From assembly GCF_029278565.1 (NCBI RefSeq), contig NZ_CP119559.1, positions 1,922,001-1,986,000 of the forward strand: 64,000 nt of DNA, written 5' to 3'. The position numbers and the translations under genes were made by a program. Positions within the stretch are counted from its first letter, which is position 1, and each line of letters begins with the position of its first letter. Shown here one piece after another: positions 7,760-15,938 of this stretch. Source of the DNA: Haloarcula halophila. Its GTDB lineage: Archaea > Halobacteriota > Halobacteria > Halobacteriales > Haloarculaceae. The notes beneath the pieces were generated by a model. That model was not told the origin of the DNA. It did not search any database and was given only the letters and a program-made list of their open reading frames with translations.

Positions 7760-9349
7760 TTACTCGGCCGTTTCGGCGCCCGGTGCGTGGCGTTTCACGC
7801 TCTGGATGGCGTCGATGGCCTTGTTGCGCTCGGTGTAGCCCTCGCCGCTGTCGGCGAGGATGTTGCCGTTCCGGTGGCGCAGTCGCCAGCGCCACTCGTC
7901 GGCCGCGTCCGCGAACAGTTCGAAGACGGTACTTCCCACCGGGAGCAGGGCCGCGTCGGCCGCGTAGTTCTGGACCCGTTCGAGACCGTCCATGGCCTTG
8001 CTCCGGTTGCTGTAGCCCTGGCCGCTGTCGGCGATGATCTCGCCGTTGGCCGCTTTGAGCCGCCAGCGCCACTTCCCGGCGTTGTCCTCGTAGACCTCGA
8101 ACCCGTCGTCGGTGGTGGCGTCGGGCGCGGTCCGTTGGACACGCTCGGCCGCGTCCCGGGCGCTAGCACGGGTCCTGTAGCCCTCGCCGCTGTCGGCGAG
8201 GATGTTGCCGTTGCGGTGGAGCAACCGCCAGCGGAACTCGCCGGCAGCGTCCGGGTAGACCTCGAACCCGACGGGATCGAGCGTGAGGTAGGGGGCGCCG
8301 GGCACGTACGCCTGGACCCCGTCGAGGCCACGCCGTGCGTTCGATTTCGAGGCGTATCCCTCGCTCCCGTCGGCGATGATGTTCCCGTTGTTGTGGCGCA
8401 GCCGCCAGCGGTAGTCCCCGCCGGCGTCCTCGTAGACCTCGTAGGTCGCCTGGCTCTCCTCGGCCGGAATCTCGGGAACGTCCTCGGGGGTGTCGTCCTC
8501 GGTGGCCGCGGGCAGGACGACGACCCCGCCGCCGACGGCGTTGGACTGGACGCTTCGCAGGCCCTGCATCGCCTTCTGCCGGGAGGCGTATCCCTGCGCG
8601 CTGTCGGCGATGACGTTGGAGTTCCGGTGGCGGAGCCGCCAGCGGTGTTTGCCGGCCTTGTCGGTGTACACCTCGAAGGTCGCCTTCGAATCCATCGCGG
8701 CGGCGATGGTCTCCTGTGCGGCGGTCAGTTCGGCCTCGGTGGCGTCTAGGACCGTCGTCATCTCTTCACGGGTCGCCTCGCTGGTCGCCAGCTTCTCGGT
8801 CAGCGAATCGCGTTCACGTGTCGCCCGCGTCGCGGTTTCGGTGGCCTCCTCGGCGGCCTGCCTGGCCTCCTCGGCCTCCTCCGTCGCGGCTTCCGCGGTC
8901 GCCTTCATCCGTTCGTACTCCTCCCGGCGCCCGGTCAACAGCGGGGCGACGACGGCGCCGACCGCGGTCAGGAGCAGTCCGAGCAGGTACACCGATATCA
9001 CGCCGGTGTGACCGCTCGGCCCCGCCCAGTTCGAGGGGTAGACCGTCGTGAACCAGACGACGCCGGCCAGACAGACGACGGCCCCGAGATACGAGAGGAT
9101 CAGCGCTCGCCGCGTCAACTGGAGTCGGAGTGTCGGTCCGACGATGAGAGCGACTAGTCCGATCGCCCCCGAGATGTAGCCCAACTGTCGGGGGAGTGAA
9201 TTATCAGGTGAGAAGTAAAACAGCAGTAGGCCGGCGATACCCAGGAGGATACCGACCACGAACAGCCAGTATCCGTAGGCTTCGTCGTCTGTTGTCGGCT
9301 CACCGATTCGACCACGGTACATCCGGACAAGGGGACTCCCCGATGACAT
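7760..9349 (-). CDS. Membrane-anchored coiled-coil protein with five DUF1508 (YegP/HVO_2922-type) repeats
   Basis: This 529-residue protein is modular. Four membrane segments lie near residues 27-47, 55-73, 82-101 and 116-138. A charged alanine/glutamate-rich coiled coil covers about 142-222. Five DUF1508 units follow at about 224-270, 302-348, 361-407, 417-463 and 475-522. Each repeat reads like FEVYxDxAGxxRWRLRHRNGNIIADSGEGY followed by a helix. Stand-alone family members usually have one or two copies and no membrane anchor. The acidic linker after repeat 1 (about 281-301) would separate a proximal repeat from the other four. The promoter TATA is at 9369-9380, giving a leaderless transcript. 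Function is unknown; a surface or cytoplasmic scaffold is possible. Confidence 0.85.
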   Translation of the reverse strand: MSSGSPLVRMYRGRIGEPTTDDEAYGYWLFVVGILLGIAGLLLFYFSPDNSLPRQLGYISGAIGLVALIVGPTLRLQLTRRALILSYLGAVVCLAGVVWFTTVYPSNWAGPSGHTGVISVYLLGLLLTAVGAVVAPLLTGRREEYERMKATAEAATEEAEEARQAAEEATETATRATRERDSLTEKLATSEATREEMTTVLDATEAELTAAQETIAAAMDSKATFEVYTDKAGKHRWRLRHRNSNVIADSAQGYASRQKAMQGLRSVQSNAVGGGVVVLPAATEDDTPEDVPEIPAEESQATYEVYEDAGGDYRWRLRHNNGNIIADGSEGYASKSNARRGLDGVQAYVPGAPYLTLDPVGFEVYPDAAGEFRWRLLHRNGNILADSGEGYRTRASARDAAERVQRTAPDATTDDGFEVYEDNAGKWRWRLKAANGEIIADSGQGYSNRSKAMDGLERVQNYAADAALLPVGSTVFELFADAADEWRWRLRHRNGNILADSGEGYTERNKAIDAIQSVKRHAPGAETAE

Positions 9350-9368
9350 ATCATTGACTTCTCATTCT

Positions 9369-9415
9369 GGATATATATCTCTTTGTGTGCCCACCTCGCT
9401 TCGTGTCACTTATGA
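9369..9415. promoter_or_regulatory. Divergent promoters for the DUF1508 protein and the AAA+ ATPase
   Basis: The 91-bp gap between the two starts holds a TATA box for the minus-strand gene (GATATATATC, within 9369-9380), about 26 bp before its ATG at 9349. A weaker TATA for the plus-strand gene (ACTTATGA, 9408-9415) lies about 26 bp before the ATG at 9441. Both spacings fit leaderless haloarchaeal transcripts. No separate operator is obvious. Confidence 0.6.
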
Positions 9416-9440
9416 CCGTCGCGGCACAACACCTGTGGGA

Positions 9441-10778
9441 ATGAGCAACCCGGAACTGGACGTCGTCGAGTTCCTGTTGACGACGGCCGTCTACACCGAC
9501 CGACGGGACCTCGAACCGGACGACCTCCCGGCGGCCTACCGGACGGTGTTCTGGAGCGACGGGACGATCGAACGACCGCTGTCTGCGACGGAATCGACGG
9601 CCAGCGAGGCGACGGGTGTCGACCAGCCCTGGAACGCCGTCTCGGGGCTGATGTTCACCGACCGGGACGACTTCTCGGGGACGATGTCGTTTACGAACCG
9701 CGAGATGGCGGAGGAGTGGTTCCTCGACCGCGTCGACGCCGACCACCTCTCGAAGAACCCCGTCCTCGCGGCGGAGTTCGACCACGAGGTCGACGACCTC
9801 GACTACGAGCGGGCACGTGAGCACAACCGTCCGGCACGGGCCGACCGGGCGTTCATCGACGCCATGCTGGAGGAGGCGTTCGACACCGAGGACGAGGACG
9901 ACGAGGAGATGCTGGATCTCGTCGATGTCCGCGCGCCCGAGGAAGTCGAGATGACGATGAACGACCTCGTCCTCACTCCCGACCAGGAGGGTGAGATCCA
10001 GAAGATCGTCAAGGCGATCGAACACCGTGACTATCTCGCACAGATCGGGCTGCGTGAGATCGGGAAACTCCTCTTTGTCGGCCCGCCCGGAACCGGCAAG
10101 ACCAGCGTCGCCCGCGCGTTGGCCCACGACCTGGACCTCCCGTTCGTCGAGGTGAAGCTGTCGATGATCACCTCGCAGTATCTCGGCGAGACTGCCAAGA
10201 ACGTCGAGAAAGTCTTCGAGGTAGCGAAACGGCTCTCGCCGTGTATCCTCTTCATGGACGAGTTCGACTTCGTCGCGAAGACCCGCTCGTCGGACGAACA
10301 CGCCGCGATCAAGCGGGCGGTCAACACGCTGCTCAAGAGCATCGACGAGATCTCGCTCATCCAGGACGAGGTGTTGCTCATCGGTGCGACCAACCATCCC
10401 GACCAACTCGACGCCGCCGCCTGGCGGCGGTTCGACGAAATCGTCAACTTCCCCAAACCCGACCACGACATGCGGGCCGACATCCTGCGGATCATCACCC
10501 GCGAGATGGACATCCTCGATTTCGACCCGTCGACACTGGCGGATCTCACGGAGGGACTGACCGGCAGCGACCTCCGTCTGGTCCTCCGGGAGGCCGTCTT
10601 GGAGGCGCTGACCGAGGAACGGACGACGCTGACCCAGCAGGATCTCGAAGACGCCGTCACCGACTTCGAGGAGCGTGACAACCTGAAGAACATGGACATG
10701 ATCGAGGGCGACCACGACGCGCTGGTCGCCGGTGGGGACTTCTCCGAGGCGGACGGCGGCCACGATCACGACCACTGA
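9441..10778 (+). CDS. AAA+ ATPase with haloarchaeal N-terminal domain
   Basis: This 445-residue protein starts at ATG 9441 (MSNPELDVVE). The upstream in-frame extension is rejected because it would cross the promoter. Residues 1-165 form an unfamiliar acidic domain rich in D/E. Residues 170-400 are a classical AAA+ module: Walker A GPPGTGKT (214-221), Walker B FMDEFD (271-276), sensor 1 GATN (315-318), the arginine-bearing RRFD (329-332), and a C-terminal helical lid. The tail ends HDHDH. The module resembles proteasome/Cdc48-type unfoldases but has only one ATPase ring and no known adaptor domain. It probably remodels a protein in the cytoplasm; the substrate is unknown. Confidence 0.87.
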   Translation: MSNPELDVVEFLLTTAVYTDRRDLEPDDLPAAYRTVFWSDGTIERPLSATESTASEATGVDQPWNAVSGLMFTDRDDFSGTMSFTNREMAEEWFLDRVDADHLSKNPVLAAEFDHEVDDLDYERAREHNRPARADRAFIDAMLEEAFDTEDEDDEEMLDLVDVRAPEEVEMTMNDLVLTPDQEGEIQKIVKAIEHRDYLAQIGLREIGKLLFVGPPGTGKTSVARALAHDLDLPFVEVKLSMITSQYLGETAKNVEKVFEVAKRLSPCILFMDEFDFVAKTRSSDEHAAIKRAVNTLLKSIDEISLIQDEVLLIGATNHPDQLDAAAWRRFDEIVNFPKPDHDMRADILRIITREMDILDFDPSTLADLTEGLTGSDLRLVLREAVLEALTEERTTLTQQDLEDAVTDFEERDNLKNMDMIEGDHDALVAGGDFSEADGGHDHDH

Positions 10779-10819
10779 CCGGCAGTAACACGTATCTACG
10801 TGCCCCGCGTCCGACAGCT

Positions 10820-11095
10820 ATGGCAGACGACGCGTTCACAGACACCGGCGAGACGGTCGAGGACTGGGTCGACGTGCGGATGACCGACCCCGAACAGGGC
10901 GAGTGGGACATCGACGCGGTGGTCGCGGGCGGCCGGGTCGAGTACGTGGACCTGCGGATCGACCCCGCGCTGTTGTCGGGGTTCATCGAGTGCCTCCTTA
11001 CGGATGTTGCTGCGGAACGGGCGGCGACAGTTCTCGCCAGGACCGCCGATAGACTGGACCTCGACCCCGAGGAGATCGCCGACCGGACGGAGTAG
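10820..11095 (+). CDS. Small conserved-looking haloarchaeal protein of unknown function
   Basis: This 91-residue acidic protein opens MADDAFTDTGETVEDWVD. A beta-rich middle (WDIDAVVAGGRVEYVDLRI) and a C-terminal helix (SGFIECLLTDVAAERAATVL) follow. There is no signal peptide, membrane segment or recognised motif. The gene lies 41 bp after the AAA+ gene on the same strand and may be transcribed with it. The reading frame is supported by strong GC3 codon bias and acidic composition. I do not recognise the family. Confidence 0.65.
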   Translation: MADDAFTDTGETVEDWVDVRMTDPEQGEWDIDAVVAGGRVEYVDLRIDPALLSGFIECLLTDVAAERAATVLARTADRLDLDPEEIADRTE

Positions 11096-11178
11096 TCGGC
11101 TCCGGGGGAGCGACAGCCGCGACGCCGTCCCGATCCGAAGCGGGGGGCTTAGGGCGGTCGCTCACACAGGGGGAGGTG

Positions 11179-12051
11179 ATGGAGGTCACACTGCTGGGGA
11201 CCGGCGACACGACCGGGACGCCGACCGTCGACTGCGACTGTGACACCTGTGAGCGAGCGCGTGCGCCCGACGCGGAGCTACGCGAGCGTGTCCGCGAGCG
11301 CGGTATCGATCCCACCGACGGCGTCGAACGCTCCCGGTTCTCGGTGTTCGTCCGGAGCGAGTCGGGGGAGTCGCTGCTGATCGACTGTAGCCCCGACTTC
11401 CGCCAGCAGTTCCTCGACGCGGACGTGGGCCTGCCCGACGCTGCCCTCGTCACGCATATCCACTTCGATCACCTCGACGGGCTGGGCAACGCGTATCGGC
11501 TGTTCGACGACCTGCCGGTGTACGCCGCCGACGAGACCGATCCCGTCACCGGGGAAAGCGTCGCCGGGGGGATCCGGAGCCGATACGATTACCTCGACAC
11601 CGTTACCGTCCGGCCACAGACGCCCTACGAGCCGTTCTCGGTGGCTGGGCTGGAGGTGACTCTCGTCCCCGTCGAACACCCGCCGCTCGTCTGTTACGGC
11701 CTGCGTATCGAGGAGCCGGCGACCGGAGCCGTCCTCTCGATCTCCGGGGACACGTGTTACGATGTCCCCGAACGGTCCCGGGAACTGCTCTCGGGGGCGG
11801 ATCTGGCGCTGGTCGAGGGGATCGTCCACCCCGAAGCCTGCGAGTTCCACCCGAAAGGCGGGGCTGACTTCGACGACGAGGGCGTGCCACGGACGTTCGG
11901 AACCAAACACATGACACTGCCCGGTGCCCGACAGTTCGCCGCCGACATCGGCGCCCAGGAGTACCGCATCGTCCACACTGCCCACTACGTTCCGGCCGAC
12001 CGGGCGTTCGCCGACGACATCGCGCTCGACGGCGAGCGGTTCTCGCTGTAG
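11179..12051 (+). CDS. PhnP-like MBL-fold phosphodiesterase / hydrolase
   Basis: This 290-residue protein starts at ATG 11179, preceded by GGGAGG; a GTG one codon earlier overlaps it. It opens with MEVTLLGTGDTTGTPTVDCDC, the signature of the PhnP/RNase Z-like branch of metallo-beta-lactamases. The Cys pairs in DCDCDTC may bind zinc. The catalytic metal motif THIHFDHLDG lies near residue 94, and further ligands lie in EHPP, SGDTCYD and the C-terminal HTAHY. PhnP acts on cyclic phosphodiesters from phosphonate breakdown, but no C-P lyase genes are nearby. The in vivo substrate is therefore open. Confidence 0.85.
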   Translation: MEVTLLGTGDTTGTPTVDCDCDTCERARAPDAELRERVRERGIDPTDGVERSRFSVFVRSESGESLLIDCSPDFRQQFLDADVGLPDAALVTHIHFDHLDGLGNAYRLFDDLPVYAADETDPVTGESVAGGIRSRYDYLDTVTVRPQTPYEPFSVAGLEVTLVPVEHPPLVCYGLRIEEPATGAVLSISGDTCYDVPERSRELLSGADLALVEGIVHPEACEFHPKGGADFDDEGVPRTFGTKHMTLPGARQFAADIGAQEYRIVHTAHYVPADRAFADDIALDGERFSL

Positions 12052-12132
12052 TCGAGTCTCCGACCGATTCCTGAGAGACGACACCGCTACACGGACCGTA
12101 CCCCTTTGTGCGATGGGGACACAACGACACGC

Positions 12133-12438
12133 ATGGACAGGCGCGGGATCGCCGAAGTCGTCGGTGCGGCACTGGTCAGCGGTGGGATCGCAGTCGCGGG
12201 ACTCCGACTGTTCGCCGGGGAGATCAACTGGTTGCTCGTGATCGGTCTCGTCGCGAGCGTGAGTCTGGCCGCCGCAGCGAACTACCGTGGTCGGACCGGC
12301 CACGCCGAACAGGTCGCCGCCGAGGCGCCCGACGCGACCGCGGAGGCCGTCGAGGCACACGCGCCGGACAGAGCGGGTGAGGGCGGTGAACCACTCGATA
12401 GGGCGGCCGACCGGAGCGCCACGGAACGGGACGACTGA
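12133..12438 (+). CDS. Small two-TM membrane protein
   Basis: This 101-residue protein starts at ATG 12133 (MDRRGIAEVVG). Nine upstream in-frame codons are probably not translated. Two hydrophobic segments (about 9-24 and 31-48) form a hairpin. A hydrophilic, alanine/glutamate-rich tail of about 50 residues (HAEQVAAEAPDATAEAVEAH) is probably cytoplasmic. It has no recognised domain. It converges with the DUF5787 gene, with 9 bp between stop codons. Confidence 0.65.
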   Translation: MDRRGIAEVVGAALVSGGIAVAGLRLFAGEINWLLVIGLVASVSLAAAANYRGRTGHAEQVAAEAPDATAEAVEAHAPDRAGEGGEPLDRAADRSATERDD

Positions 12439-12447
12439 ACCCGCGGC

Positions 12448-13398
12448 TCACCCGAAACGGTCGAGGCCGGACTGACGGCGGGCACGGCCTGCGGGGGTCG
12501 GGTCCCACGGTGTTCGCTCGGCGCGCAGCGTGTCACCGTCGACGGCGGGCGGGTCCGCGGGTTCGTACCCATCGCAACTGGCTCCACAGTCGTCGCTCGC
12601 CCGGACCGCTCGGTCCAACCAGGCACAGTAGGGCCGACCGTCGGCGTCGGGCCTACACCGCGTACAGCCCGGATAGTCGAAGCTGCGCCACCCTTTCGCG
12701 TAGGCCCGTTCGGCGATCCGGCGACGCGCCCTGGCTTTCGCCCCCGCGTCGACGATCCGGATGTCCGTCCGGCCGGCGTGCGAGTCGAGCGGTTCGACGC
12801 CGGGTTCGTCGGGCCGGAGCGTGGTCGGCTCCCGAACCACCTCCCGATCGTCGGTCTCCGGGTCGAACCGCCAGACACCGACGGCGTCCGGGAGACGGTT
12901 GAGGTGTGCGCGGGTGACATACGAGGCCGTCGCAAGCACTACTTCGTCGGCCAGTGCCAGCGACACGTCGGTTCGGAGCTGTCGCTGTAGATCGCCTGGT
13001 CGGCCGAGGTCGGGTTTGTTCTCGATCGCGGTGATCCCGCCGATCCAGTCGGGATACCGGGTCGTCTGGCGGACGTAGGTCCGGCCACCGCGGCGCTCCC
13101 GCTCGAAGAAGCCCCGCTCGACGGCCAGTTCGACGGCCCGTTCGGCACGATCCGGATGGCAGTCGAAGGCCGATTTCCAGTAGCGGGCCTCACCCGGTCC
13201 AACGTCGGACTCGACGGCGGCCGTCGGGAGCCGCTCGGCCGTGATCGCGGCCCGCTCCGGGAACTCCGGGCCGGGATCGATCACGACCGTATCGAGCACT
13301 CGACGACCGTGGACGTGGCCACCCAGTTGTCGGCTGACGAGGCGTCCCTCGCGTTCGAGGTGGGCACACAGCGCCAGTTCGAAGTCGAACTCCCGCAC
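12448..13398 (-). CDS. DUF5787-like protein with PD-(D/E)xK-type nuclease motif and C-terminal cysteine cluster
   Basis: I start this gene at GTG 13398 (MREFDFELALCAHLE, 316 residues), since the haloarchaeal DUF5787 family begins at REFxFELALCAHLE. A further GTG 25 codons upstream gives a low-complexity leader. Residues 117-128 read DWIGGITAIENK, with Asp117 and Glu126-x-Lys128 spaced like the active site of a PD-(D/E)xK nuclease, followed by a glutamine-rich helix (DLQRQLRTD). Near the C-terminus are Cys245, Cys248, Cys258, Cys271 and Cys275, a zinc or Fe-S-like cluster. Nuclease activity is an inference. No restriction or CRISPR partner is adjacent. Confidence 0.75.
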   Translation of the reverse strand: MREFDFELALCAHLEREGRLVSRQLGGHVHGRRVLDTVVIDPGPEFPERAAITAERLPTAAVESDVGPGEARYWKSAFDCHPDRAERAVELAVERGFFERERRGGRTYVRQTTRYPDWIGGITAIENKPDLGRPGDLQRQLRTDVSLALADEVVLATASYVTRAHLNRLPDAVGVWRFDPETDDREVVREPTTLRPDEPGVEPLDSHAGRTDIRIVDAGAKARARRRIAERAYAKGWRSFDYPGCTRCRPDADGRPYCAWLDRAVRASDDCGASCDGYEPADPPAVDGDTLRAERTPWDPTPAGRARRQSGLDRFG

Positions 13399-13569
13399 AG
13401 CCACAGGAAGGGGCGCTGCCGGCAAAAGCAGCCCGCCTGTCCCTGCGGTCGCGCCGCTCGCGGGGGGAGACACCTCGGCCGCCGCCGGAAAGCCCGTACA
13501 GAACGCGGTTCTCTAGATCGTTTCTCCCTCTCCCGCGGTTTTTTCAGCCCGTGAAGCCGCTGTTGGAAG

Positions 13570-13576
13570 TTTATTA
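13570..13576 (+). promoter_or_regulatory. TATA box for the stand-alone receiver-domain gene
   Basis: TTTATTA lies about 28 bp before ATG 13602, the standard spacing for a leaderless haloarchaeal transcript. This favours 13602 over the upstream GTG at 13551, which would lie ahead of the TATA box. The rest of the 203-bp gap from 13399 is GC-rich and shows nothing else. Confidence 0.6.
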
Positions 13577-13601
13577 CACGGGGGATCGGAGTGAGCAGCA
13601 C

Positions 13602-14003
13602 ATGGGGATGGTTACCTGCGACGCCGACAACGGCGCCGGGGAACGCACGCGCCGCGTCCTCGTCGTCGACGACGAGCCGATGGTAGCGACCGCTGTCGCC
13701 GAGTACCTCGAAGCAGTCGCCGACGCACTGGAGGTGGTCCACACGACGGCACCGACGACGGCGCTCGAACGCCTCGACGGGTCGTTCGACTGCGTCGTGA
13801 CCGACTACGAGATGCCACAACTCGACGGATTGACGCTCATCGATCGAGCCGAGACCGACGCCGCGTTCGTCGTCTTCTCGGGCGTCGACGACGAGTCCGT
13901 GGCCCAGCAGGCTCGCGACCGCGGGGCGATCTTCGTCTCGAAGGGGGCTGGGACTGACCAGTACGACGAACTCGCGACGCTCGTCTGCGAGCAGGTGACC
14001 TGA
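13602..14003 (+). CDS. Stand-alone response-regulator receiver (CheY-like) domain
   Basis: This 133-residue protein consists almost entirely of a receiver domain. The acidic pocket is in VLVVDDEP and the phospho-acceptor Asp in CVVTDYEMPQLDG. The switch Thr/Ser is replaced by FSGVD, and the conserved Lys lies in FVSKGAG. It has no DNA-binding output domain. It probably relays a signal from a histidine kinase encoded elsewhere, as is common for haloarchaeal single-domain receivers. The start at 13602 is chosen from the TATA position. It is divergent from the DUF5787 gene. Confidence 0.88.
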   Translation: MGMVTCDADNGAGERTRRVLVVDDEPMVATAVAEYLEAVADALEVVHTTAPTTALERLDGSFDCVVTDYEMPQLDGLTLIDRAETDAAFVVFSGVDDESVAQQARDRGAIFVSKGAGTDQYDELATLVCEQVT

Positions 14004-14063
14004 CGGGCCGGCGGACCCGCTGGACCGAAACCAGTTGCTTCTGGGTTCCGACGCCGACAGACG

Positions 14064-14183
14064 ATGCGCCGGTCCTCCGATTTCTGCCCCCACTGCGGTG
14101 AGGAACTCGACGGCGTAGTGGTGCGCCGTCCGAACTGCCGAACTGATCTGACCAGCCTCGGACGGTGGGTGCTGGCCGCTTGA
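14064..14183 (+). CDS. Possible 39-residue zinc-ribbon micro-protein or remnant
   Basis: A short ATG frame reads [17 protein letters not shown] and continues with PNCRTDL to a TGA. It resembles the small haloarchaeal zinc-ribbon proteins in which two CxxC pairs hold zinc. Here only Cys8, Cys11 and a single later Cys25 remain, so the second knuckle is incomplete. This suggests either decay or a real variant. It occupies part of the 289-bp gap between the receiver gene and eif2g. The rest of that gap holds only the eif2g promoter, with AGTTTATC at 14245-14252. Confidence 0.4.
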   Translation: MRRSSDFCPHCGEELDGVVVRRPNCRTDLTSLGRWVLAA

Positions 14184-14292
14184 CGGCACACTGCGGGCTG
14201 TCACCGCGTGTGCCGGTCGGAGCCCTCACGCGCGCAGAACAGTAAGTTTATCACCCGCAGGCGGCGAACTTCCCACCACGATTACTCCCGAC

Positions 14293-15522
14293 ATGACATC
14301 GAACAAACAACCGGAGGTGAACATCGGACTCGTCGGCCACGTCGACCACGGCAAGACCACGCTCGTACAGGCCCTGTCAGGTGAGTGGACCGACCAACAC
14401 TCCGAGGAGATGAAACGCGGTATCTCTATCCGGCTCGGCTACGCGGACGCGACGTTCCGTCGCTGTCCCGAGGCCGAGGAGCCCGAGGCATTCACCGTCG
14501 AGGAACACTGCGAGGACCACGACGTCGACACCGACTACCTCCGAACGGTGTCGTTCGTCGACGCCCCGGGCCACGAGACGCTGATGGCCACGATGCTGTC
14601 GGGCGCGGCGATCATGGACGGTGCGGTACTGGTCGTCTCCGCGACCGAACCCGTCCCGCAGGCACAGACCGAAGAACACCTGATGGCCCTGGATATCATC
14701 GGTATCGACAACATCGTCGTCGCCCAGAACAAGGTCGACCTCGTCGACCAGGAACAGGCGATGCGCAACTACGAACAGATCCAGGAGTTCGTCGAGGGCA
14801 CCGTCGCCGAGGACGCCCCGATCGTCCCGATCAGCGCCCAGCAGGAGGCCAACATCGACCTCCTCATCGACGCTATCGAGGAGGAGATCCCCACCCCCGA
14901 GCGCGACCCATCCGCGGACGCCCGCATGATGGTCGCACGCTCGTTCGACATCAACCGCCCGGGCACCACCTGGGAGGACCTGATGGGCGGCGTGCTCGGC
15001 GGCTCGCTCGTCCAGGGGGAACTGGCGGTCGACGACGAGATCGAACTCCGGCCCGGCCGAGAGGTCGAGGAGGGCGGCAAGACCGAGTGGCGGCCGGTGA
15101 CGACCGACGTTCGGTCGCTGCAATCGGGCGGCGACTTCGTCGACACGGTCACGCCGGGCGGCCTGCTCGGCGTCGGGACCGGACTCGATCCCGCGATCAC
15201 CAAGGGCGACGCGCTGGCCGGCCAGGTCGCCGGTCCGGAGGGAACGCTCCCGCCGACCCACGAGCAGTTCACGATGGACGTGGATCTGCTCGAACGCATC
15301 GTCGGCGACGAGGGCGGCGAGGTCGAAGAGATCTCGACCGGGGAACCGCTCATGCTGACTATCGGCACGGCGACGACCGTCGGCTCGGTCACCAGCGCCC
15401 GGGACGGCGAGTGTGAGGTCGCACTCAAACGCCCGGTCTGTGCCGAATCCGGTTCGAAGATCGCCATCAACCGCCGTGTCGGCGCGCGCTGGCGGCTCAT
15501 CGGCGTCGGGACGCTGCGTTGA
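14293..15522 (+). CDS. eif2g: Translation initiation factor aIF2, gamma subunit
   Basis: This 409-residue GTPase is the core of the aIF2 heterotrimer that delivers Met-tRNAi to the small ribosomal subunit. The G1 loop is GHVDHGKTT (15-23), G3 is DAPGHE, G4 NKVD and G5 SAQQ. Domains II and III follow, ending in [12 protein letters not shown]. The zinc knuckle usually inserted after switch I is degenerate: two isolated cysteines (RRCPEAEE and EHCEDHD) replace the CxxC pairs. The gene leads a compact cluster in the order aIF2-gamma, PIN protein, Rpo7, Spt4 and dephospho-CoA kinase. Its TGA overlaps the next ATG. Confidence 0.97.
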   Translation: MTSNKQPEVNIGLVGHVDHGKTTLVQALSGEWTDQHSEEMKRGISIRLGYADATFRRCPEAEEPEAFTVEEHCEDHDVDTDYLRTVSFVDAPGHETLMATMLSGAAIMDGAVLVVSATEPVPQAQTEEHLMALDIIGIDNIVVAQNKVDLVDQEQAMRNYEQIQEFVEGTVAEDAPIVPISAQQEANIDLLIDAIEEEIPTPERDPSADARMMVARSFDINRPGTTWEDLMGGVLGGSLVQGELAVDDEIELRPGREVEEGGKTEWRPVTTDVRSLQSGGDFVDTVTPGGLLGVGTGLDPAITKGDALAGQVAGPEGTLPPTHEQFTMDVDLLERIVGDEGGEVEEISTGEPLMLTIGTATTVGSVTSARDGECEVALKRPVCAESGSKIAINRRVGARWRLIGVGTLR

Positions 15523-15935
15523 TGATCGTGTTGGACACCAACGCGCTCATGATGCCGGTCGAGTGTGAAGTCCGCCTGTTCGAGGAACTGGACCGGGTCG
15601 CACGCGGCGCTATCGACCGATCGAACGGCGACGGAGCCGGAACCGCGGTCACCTACGCCGTCCCCGAGGCCGTCCGGGCCGAACTCGACAAACTCGCAGA
15701 CGGTGCCGGCACCGAGGCGACCGCAGCGGCGGTCGGACAGGACCTGCTCGACCGGTGTTCGATCCGCCAGACCGACGCCGACTACGCGGACGACGCGGTG
15801 TTGGAACTGGCACGCAGCGACGACGCGACACACGCAGTCACGAACGACACCCCCCTGAAACGCCGCCTGCTCGACGCGGGCGTTCCGGTAATTAGTTTAC
15901 GGGGCAAGAACAAACTGGGTATCACTCAACCATAA
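15522..15935 (+). CDS. PIN-domain protein (putative ribonuclease) of the aIF2-gamma cluster
   Basis: This 137-residue PIN domain starts at an ATG overlapping the eif2g stop (TGATG), which implies translational coupling. Acidic active-site residues are visible in VLDTNALM (Asp7), the middle acidic helix (PEAVRAELDKL) and the C-terminal TNDTPLKRRL. The C-terminus ISLRGKNKLGI is characteristic of the archaeal PIN protein that regularly accompanies aIF2-gamma. Unlike VapC toxins it has no antitoxin gene beside it. A housekeeping role in rRNA or tRNA processing is therefore more likely, though unproven. Confidence 0.87.
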   Translation: MIVLDTNALMMPVECEVRLFEELDRVARGAIDRSNGDGAGTAVTYAVPEAVRAELDKLADGAGTEATAAAVGQDLLDRCSIRQTDADYADDAVLELARSDDATHAVTNDTPLKRRLLDAGVPVISLRGKNKLGITQP

Positions 15936-15938
15936 CAC

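Noticed and set aside
9354-9440. In-frame N-terminal extension of the AAA+ protein from 9354
   Set aside because: It would be translated from before the TATA box at 9408-9415 and has a different amino-acid composition (Cys/Thr/Arg rather than acidic). ATG 9441 is preferred.
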